Source of the DNA: Bin5 sp965261695
Lineage (GTDB): Bacteria > Chloroflexota > Anaerolineae > Caldilineales > Caldilineaceae
Assembly: GCA_965261695.1 (NCBI GenBank)
Contig: OZ253474.1
Coordinates: forward strand, 3,844,001-3,908,000
Direction: 5' to 3'
Length of the DNA: 64,000 nt
Below the pieces are notes generated by a model, which was not told the DNA's origin, did not search any database, and saw only the letters and a program-made list of their open reading frames with translations. The position numbers were made by a program, and so were the translations under genes. This document shows, piece after piece, positions 59,309 through 64,000 of this stretch. How positions within the stretch are numbered: position 1 is the first letter of the stretch; every line of letters starts with the position of its first letter.

Positions 59309-61027
59309 GTGAATATCTTGGCGCCGAGTGGCCGTCCGCACTGCTTGTTCAATCCGGAAGTACATCTGGCTCTGGGTCAGGGTGTCGAGTCGATGACCGC
59401 GCTGTTGGCCTCCACGCTCGGCCCGCTGGGGCGCACGATCCTTCTCGAATCTCTGCGCAGCAAGAATGACCCGCCCGAAGTTCTGGCCGACGCCGCCACG
59501 ATCGCCCACCGCATGGTAAAGCTCCCCAATCGCCCTGCCAACCTCGGCGCGATGCTCGTGCGCGAACAGGCGATGCAGATGCGCGACCAGGTTGGCGATG
59601 GCAGCGCCACCGCGGCCGTGTTGACGCGCGCGATGGTGCGTAACGGCATGCGCATGGTCGCTGCCGGCGCCAATCCCCAGATCGTCCAGCGCGGCATGGA
59701 GAGGGCCGTGCGCGCCGCCGTCGCCGAGTTGAATGCCGGCGCGCAGCCGCTTGAATCGCCGGAAATGGTCCGCCTAGTCGTCCGGGCGGTCACAGGTGAA
59801 GCGCTCCCTCCGTCCGCGAACGGAGCGCCCTCTCCGAAGCAAACGATGTCCGAATTGATCGCCGAAATCTTTAGTATCGTTGGCGTAGACGGCACCATTG
59901 TCGTCCAGGAACATGTGAGCGCCTTTATGGAGCGCGAGTATGTCGAGGGCATACACTGGGATAGCGGCGGCTTGGCCGCGCCCAACTTTGTGACCGACGC
60001 CGCACGCCAGGAGACGGTGTTGATTGGGCCAATGATCGCGGTGGCGAACCTGGAGGTGAACGCTTCAGCGCAGGTTGTGCCCCTGCTGGAGCGAGCGGTA
60101 AAGGAGAAATTCGAGAGTCTGGTCATCATCGCCCGCAGAATCGAGGGCGAGGCGCTGGCCATTTTGCAACTCAATAAGGACAAGCTCGCAGTCATGCCCG
60201 TCAAGGGGCCAGGACTGACGGTTGGCCAGCCGAAAATCCTGCAAGACCTGGCGATTCTCACAGGGGCGACGTTGGTCGACCAGGAGGCGGGCGGCCAACT
60301 CGCGGACCTGCGGCGTGAGGATTTCGGACAGGCGCGGCGCGTCATCGCCACACGGCGCGGCCTCACGATTGTCGGCGCAAGGGGACGACAGCGTGCCATC
60401 CGCCAGCGCATCCTCGAACTGCAGGCCGAACTGGACCGGCAAGGGCCGAGGGAGCAGGCGGATACGCTGCGCAAGCGGCTGGCGAACCTGTCCGGCGGCG
60501 TCGCCACGCTCAAGATCGGCGCGGCGACCGAGGCAGAGCGTAAACTGAAACGTGAAGCGGCAGAAGACGCCATCAGAGCTGTGCGGGCCGCGCTGCAAGA
60601 GGGGGTTGTAGCCGGCGGCGGCGCCGCCTTCATGGCCTGCATCCCGGCGTTGGCCATGCTTGAGTCAGCTACCGGCAACCAGGATGAAGCGCTGGGCGTG
60701 CGCGTCGTTGCCGAGGCGTTGAATGCGCCCCTCAAGCAGATTGCGGCCAATGCGGGCTATACGGGTTCAACGGTAGCAGCCCGTGTCAGCGGCCACTACA
60801 ACGGCCTTGATCCTGACGCCACACTTTCCAGCCCGCACTCGCGTCACGCGTTGCCGGGTGACGGATTCGGCTTTGACGCCCGTTCTGGTCAGGTCGTAAG
60901 CATGTGGAAGACTGGCATAGTCGATTCGGTGAAAGTTCTGCGAACGGCGCTGGAGATGGCAGCGAGCACCGCGGCCATGGTCCTGACAACGGAGGCCGTC
61001 GTTTTCAAGAAGCGAGAGAGGATGTGA
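59309..61027 (+). CDS. divergent GroEL-like (Hsp60) chaperonin
   Basis: 572 residues; GTG 59309 after CGGAGCG. Equatorial motifs: STLGPLGRTILLES, QVGDGSATAAVLTRAM (~94-108, with the ATP-site Asp), and EGVVAGGGAAFMAC near 430 followed by a late catalytic-type segment. The apical domain has SLVIIARRIEGEALAIL and PVKGPGLTVGQPKILQDLAILTGATLV, where true GroEL reads KAPGFGDRRK. LANLSGGVATLKIGAATEAERK is conserved. The Gly/Met tail of GroEL is missing. It lacks a groES neighbour and is embedded between sugar permeases and a BNR propeller, so a dedicated assembly role is likely rather than the housekeeping one. Confidence 0.88.
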   Translation: MNILAPSGRPHCLFNPEVHLALGQGVESMTALLASTLGPLGRTILLESLRSKNDPPEVLADAATIAHRMVKLPNRPANLGAMLVREQAMQMRDQVGDGSATAAVLTRAMVRNGMRMVAAGANPQIVQRGMERAVRAAVAELNAGAQPLESPEMVRLVVRAVTGEALPPSANGAPSPKQTMSELIAEIFSIVGVDGTIVVQEHVSAFMEREYVEGIHWDSGGLAAPNFVTDAARQETVLIGPMIAVANLEVNASAQVVPLLERAVKEKFESLVIIARRIEGEALAILQLNKDKLAVMPVKGPGLTVGQPKILQDLAILTGATLVDQEAGGQLADLRREDFGQARRVIATRRGLTIVGARGRQRAIRQRILELQAELDRQGPREQADTLRKRLANLSGGVATLKIGAATEAERKLKREAAEDAIRAVRAALQEGVVAGGGAAFMACIPALAMLESATGNQDEALGVRVVAEALNAPLKQIAANAGYTGSTVAARVSGHYNGLDPDATLSSPHSRHALPGDGFGFDARSGQVVSMWKTGIVDSVKVLRTALEMAASTAAMVLTTEAVVFKKRERM

Positions 61028-61088
61028 TTTGACACGCTTACCAGTCCTTGACATTCAGCCTTCAGCCGCCGGGACCGGTTGCTGAACC

Positions 61089-62090
61089 GTGGTGGCGATG
61101 GCGATGTCAGCTTGGCAGCGGATGGGGCCTGCTCTTAACGGCGAAGACCTGTTCTCGTTGACCGTTTCACCTTCGGTTGCGGCCGGGGCGGACTGCTGCG
61201 CCGGTCAGCGGATTCTGGCCGGGACGCGCACAGGTCTGTTCGGCTCCGACAACGCTGGACAGGACTGGCGCCTGATGAGCGGCGAACTCGGCGCCTTCCC
61301 CGTGATGGCGACGGCGTTCAGCCCCGACTATGCCAGGACGCCCAGTATTTTTGTCGGAGGAGCGCCGGGGGCGGTGCTGCGCTCCCTTGACGCTGGCAAG
61401 AACTGGGAATCATGTAGTCTGGACTATCCTGACGTGATCGTTACCGGCCTGGTCACGACTCCTTCTGCCTACAGCGAAGGCGTCCTCCTGGCCGGCACTG
61501 CCGATGATGGAATCTATCGATCTTCCACGCGCGGCCGCTATTGGGAGACGGCCAATTTCGGGCTGTACGACCTGAGAGTCTGGAGCCTGAGCATTTCACC
61601 GGCGTGGGAAACGGACCAGACCGCTTTCGCCGTTGTGGGGGATGGGCTGTTTCGCTCGACCAACGGCGCGCGCGCCTGGCAGACGGCGGACAGCAGCGAT
61701 CTGGGAGACGCCCTGCCGCAAGTTGTTGCCATCTCGCCGAACTTTGGGGAGGACGGGACGATCTATCTGGGCACGGCAGAGGATGGTGTGTGGTACTCGT
61801 GCGACAAGGGAAAGACATGGCAGCCAACGCGTGACAGCGCGCGCATGGGCATCAACTGTCTGGCGTTCTCGTCAGGTTGCGCGCAAGACTACACGGTCTA
61901 CGCGGGCACGACCGAGCAGGGAATCCTGCATTCCAATGATTGCGGCAGAAGCTGGCAGAGCCTGAGCGGGGAGAAATTGCCCGCCGTGTGGTGCCTGGTG
62001 GAAACCGTTAGCGGAGAAGGCAGATCGGTGCTGGCCGGTGTCCAGGGCCAGGGTCTGGTTCGCTTCGTCCATCCGCAAGCCAAAGATTGA
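61089..62090 (+). CDS. BNR/Asp-box beta-propeller protein (cytoplasmic, HCF136/sialidase-like)
   Basis: 333 residues. Start uncertain: GTG 61089, ATG 61098 or ATG 61104, none with a strong ribosome site. Asp boxes: GSDNAGQDWRLM, SLDAGKNWESC, SSTRGRYWET, STNGARAWQT, SCDKGKTWQP and SNDCGRSWQS, so about six blades. No signal peptide or membrane segment. Short repeats of LLAGT(A/R)DDGIYRS type between blades recall secreted photosystem-assembly-like propellers. It follows the GroEL-like gene by 61 bp. It may be a glycosidase-like enzyme or the chaperonin's client; no catalytic residues can be assigned. Confidence 0.82.
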   Translation: MVAMAMSAWQRMGPALNGEDLFSLTVSPSVAAGADCCAGQRILAGTRTGLFGSDNAGQDWRLMSGELGAFPVMATAFSPDYARTPSIFVGGAPGAVLRSLDAGKNWESCSLDYPDVIVTGLVTTPSAYSEGVLLAGTADDGIYRSSTRGRYWETANFGLYDLRVWSLSISPAWETDQTAFAVVGDGLFRSTNGARAWQTADSSDLGDALPQVVAISPNFGEDGTIYLGTAEDGVWYSCDKGKTWQPTRDSARMGINCLAFSSGCAQDYTVYAGTTEQGILHSNDCGRSWQSLSGEKLPAVWCLVETVSGEGRSVLAGVQGQGLVRFVHPQAKD

Positions 62091-62187
62091 AATCTGAGAG
62101 GCTGAAGCACAGGAAAGTTGAGAGAACAGCCCAAACGAAATACCTACCGAGACAGCAGGATACCTTGCCGGCAAGGAGGAGACATCC

Positions 62188-63006
62188 GTGGCAACCTCAA
62201 ATCAGTATGACATCGATATGAAGCTGGCCGAACTCCGCATCAACGGCTATGCGGTCTTCGAAGATCTGATTCCGGTCGAGAAGATCGACCGCATCCGCGA
62301 GGCATTTCTGCCCTATCTGGACACCGTGCATACGCACAGCGATCCTGCCAGCGGCGTCAAACTGCAAGCGCGCAGCGATGACCGGATTGAATTCGAAGGC
62401 CGTCTGCAGGTGACCAATCGTTACACGCTCTTCGTCCCCTGGGAGCAGCCCTTCGCCGACCCTGACATTTACGAGAATCCGGTATTGCTCGAGTTTCTTG
62501 ACCGCTATTGGGGGACCCAGAACTACCTGATCACCTGTTATCACTCGAACACCCCCTACCCTGGCAGCGAGTTTCAACGCTGGCATCGCGATGCTGGCAT
62601 CTCCAGGTTGGTCCCCCACGTCGGCATGGAGGTTTGCCCCCATTTCGGCGTCAAGTTCCCTCTCGTGGATACCTACGAGGAAAACGGGAGCTTCGAAATT
62701 CTTCCCTCCACCCAATATCTGGCCGACCCGGCGATGGAAGACCGCTATGATGAAGTCCTGGAAAATGGCGACTTCCCCAGTCGGCGTCGTCTCAACCTGA
62801 AGAAGGGGTCCCTGTGGATCCAGGACCCGCGCACGCTCCACCGCGGCACGCCCAACCGCGCCGACCACGTCCGCCCCGAACTGGTGCTCTGCTTTACCCT
62901 GCCCTGGTTCGGACATAGGAATCCCATCGAAATGACCCAGGCCGAGTACGACAAAATCTCCGAGCGCGCCAGCAAGATGCTCGCCCACAGCCGGGTCCTT
63001 GCCTAG
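62188..63006 (+). CDS. PhyH-family dioxygenase, paralogue group (copy c)
   Basis: 272 residues. GTG 62188 follows AAGGAGGAG. Opening LAELRINGYAVFEDLIPVEKIDRIREAF; iron site FQRWHRDAG; distal motif LHRGTPNRADHVRPE. Closest by eye to copy a (52612): EQPFADPDIYENPVLLEFLDRYWG against VQPFADPAIYEHPVLLEFLDRYWN, trimmed here to the shared core. It stands 9 kb away, at the end of the second sugar-importer run, showing that this oxygenase group has been spread to two operons. Confidence 0.9.
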   Translation: MATSNQYDIDMKLAELRINGYAVFEDLIPVEKIDRIREAFLPYLDTVHTHSDPASGVKLQARSDDRIEFEGRLQVTNRYTLFVPWEQPFADPDIYENPVLLEFLDRYWGTQNYLITCYHSNTPYPGSEFQRWHRDAGISRLVPHVGMEVCPHFGVKFPLVDTYEENGSFEILPSTQYLADPAMEDRYDEVLENGDFPSRRRLNLKKGSLWIQDPRTLHRGTPNRADHVRPELVLCFTLPWFGHRNPIEMTQAEYDKISERASKMLAHSRVLA

Positions 63007-63133
63007 GCCATTGCGTGGAAAGGCATTGACCGGTTTGTCTAGTCGGGGCTGGACAGGTGAAAATACGAGATGGAAGGAGGGTGTTTGCGGCAGCAAGGAA
63101 AGCTGTAAGCAGATGCTTTCCTTATTCTTCATA

Positions 63134-63203
63134 CGACAAAGGATTCCAGTCGGTTGTCAATCGAGTTGGTGCGATTGACCTTTGTCGAACCAAACAGGTT
63201 TGG
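63134..63203 (+). promoter_or_regulatory. bulged 16-bp stem and adjacent hairpin upstream of the DUF433/DUF5615 pair
   Basis: CGACAAAG (63134-63141) pairs with CTTTGTCG (63180-63187); GTCAATCG (63156-63163) pairs with CGATTGAC (63172-63179). The right arms are contiguous and the left arms are split by a 14-nt bulge. A second hairpin, CCAAAC-AG-GTTTGG, follows at 63190-63203. It ends 22 bp before the ATG. Probably an operator or leader structure for autoregulation. Confidence 0.55.
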
Positions 63204-63225
63204 ACGTTTATTGTGAGGATCAACG

Positions 63226-63474
63226 ATGCAACATGACCAACTGCTCGAACGAATTTCCCTCAATCCCAAGATAATGGTCGGAAAGCCGGTAATTAGAGGG
63301 ACTCGTCTGACCGTCGAACATATTCTCAGCCTATTGGCAAGAGGCGCAACGGTATCTGAAATACTGGACGAATATGAAGGACTACGACAAGAGGACATTC
63401 AAGCATGCCCGTACTTTGCAATGAAAGCGTTGGAGGAAACATCGTTCATGCCGTTGATGGCGGAACCTGCCTAG
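63226..63474 (+). CDS. DUF433 antitoxin-like protein
   Basis: 82 residues. Family core RISLNPKIMVGKPVIRGTRLTVEHIL is followed by LARGATVSEILDEYEGLRQEDIQAC, the helix-turn-helix-like part. DUF433 proteins are usually paired with a PIN-like DUF5615 toxin and are thought to bind DNA and neutralise it. TAG is directly followed by the partner's ATG. Structured DNA lies just upstream. Confidence 0.88.
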   Translation: MQHDQLLERISLNPKIMVGKPVIRGTRLTVEHILSLLARGATVSEILDEYEGLRQEDIQACPYFAMKALEETSFMPLMAEPA

Positions 63475-63843
63475 ATGCGTTTTTTTGTAGATGAATGCGC
63501 AGGCCCCGGCTTGGCACGTTGGCCGCGCGTACAGAGTCTTGATGTTGTTTCTGTCTTTGACGAAGCGCGTGGCATGGCTGATGACGATATTATTGAGAAG
63601 GCTTTCATCGAGAATCGAATTCTGATAACCACAGATAAAGATTTCGGCGAAAAAGTATTTCGTGCGCAGTACCCTCATCGGGGTGTTGTGTTGCTCCGTT
63701 TGCAAGATGAACGAGCTGCGAACAAGATTGAAGTCGTGAAGCGACTCCTTGAGAGCTACGGTGGTCAACTTTCTGACCGATACCTTGTCGTTACGGATAG
63801 TCAGGTTCGCTTCGCGCAAAATTTGCCCGAAAGCGATCACTGA
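63475..63843 (+). CDS. DUF5615 PIN-like toxin candidate
   Basis: 122 residues. Opening MRFFVDECAGPGLARWPR supplies the first acidic residues; SVFDEARGMADDDIIEKA and ITTDKDFGEKVF supply further Asp/Glu at PIN-fold positions. The end YLVVTDSQVRFAQNL is family-like. Such proteins are presumed RNases of toxin-antitoxin pairs. The start abuts the antitoxin stop with no gap, so translation is coupled. Confidence 0.88.
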   Translation: MRFFVDECAGPGLARWPRVQSLDVVSVFDEARGMADDDIIEKAFIENRILITTDKDFGEKVFRAQYPHRGVVLLRLQDERAANKIEVVKRLLESYGGQLSDRYLVVTDSQVRFAQNLPESDH

Positions 63844-63867
63844 ATCACTCACCCGGAGGGCGCATCG

Positions 63868-64000
63868 GTGTCGGGACAAAACGGCATGCAGCTTGACCGC
63901 CAGCTTCTCTCACCCGGATTTTTCGCCAATCCGTACCTGGTTTACCGTCGGCTTCTCACCGAGGATCCGATTCATTGGTGCGAGCAGTGGAACTGCTGGA
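63868..64000 (+). CDS. cytochrome P450 N-terminus (partial, runs off the window)
   Basis: GTG 63868 has GGAGGG at 63855-63860. The visible 44 residues include LLSPGFFANPYLVYRRLLTE followed by DPIHWCEQW, matching the soluble bacterial P450 opening (FxxNPYxxYxxLR...PVHW). The heme-binding region is beyond the edge. Such enzymes hydroxylate lipids or natural products. ATG 63886 is an alternative start. Confidence 0.72.
   Translation, partial: MSGQNGMQLDRQLLSPGFFANPYLVYRRLLTEDPIHWCEQWNCW

Noticed and set aside
59377..60750. 457-codon minus-strand frame opposite the GroEL-like gene
   Set aside because: Low-complexity Ala/Arg/Ser translation; the plus strand is a clear chaperonin.
1..64000. tRNA, rRNA, insertion sequence or prophage genes
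   Set aside because: None recognised on reading both strands; no transposase, integrase or phage structural motif was seen in the open frames.

Overview
The window is GC-rich bacterial DNA, densely coded with long same-strand gene runs. It looks like Chloroflexota, perhaps a Caldilinea- or Anaerolinea-like lineage. The grounds are a secreted propeller with a Thr/Pro TPTATPT linker, substrate-binding lipoproteins that carry Tat-type RRxFL signals, and expanded sets of ABC importers, phytanoyl-CoA-dioxygenase-like (PhyH) oxygenases and BNR/sialidase-like propellers. This placement comes from gene content only; no rRNA or tRNA gene was seen.

Layout. (1) 1-15.2 kb is mostly housekeeping and envelope: the tail of an unknown gene, a Kef-type antiporter, recD2, a sugar-phosphate isomerase-like gene, an unknown small protein, a phosphodiesterase, an anchored beta-propeller, murE, a large internally repeated lipoprotein and a Cys-rich small protein. 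(2) 15.7-30.3 kb is one long plus-strand run: sugar ABC importer (two binding proteins and two permeases, no ATPase), sulfatase, PHP-like DUF3604 protein, PanB, SDR, zinc alcohol dehydrogenase, BKACE, SolA-type flavin oxidase and an M19-like protein. (3) 30.3-36.3 kb on the minus strand is a peptide/opine-type importer (binding protein, DppB, DppC) followed by two tandem BNR/sialidase paralogues. (4) 36.9-54.3 kb, plus strand: PhyH, two near-duplicate DppA-like binding proteins, a nucleoside-hydrolase/FGE-like fusion, DppB-DppC-DppD-DppF, Gfo/Idh oxidoreductase, PIG-L-like protein, PhyH, cysteine hydrolase and two more PhyH. (5) 54.3-56.1 kb is non-coding with a 28-unit decamer array. (6) 56.1-63.0 kb is a second sugar importer followed by a divergent GroEL-like chaperonin, a BNR propeller and a PhyH. 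(7) The end holds a DUF433/DUF5615 toxin-antitoxin-like pair and the start of a cytochrome P450.

How it may work together (inference). Binding proteins and permeases import a modified sugar, glycoside or amino-compound. Sulfatase, BNR propellers, isomerases, dehydrogenases, BKACE, flavin oxidase and the PhyH enzymes would then dismantle it. The sugar-type permeases and the minus-strand Dpp-type permeases lack their own ATPases. The DppD/DppF pair at 46.6-48.8 kb could serve the minus-strand set; the sugar set needs an MsmK-type ATPase from elsewhere.

Most unusual items: a predicted three-way-junction RNA in front of the sulfatase whose loop strand is complementary to the sulfatase start codon; the GroEL paralogue inside a transporter operon; the nucleoside-hydrolase/FGE fusion together with a truncated relic left by a local duplication; the decamer array; RNA hairpins directly after most binding-protein genes; and a bulged 16-bp stem upstream of the toxin-antitoxin pair.
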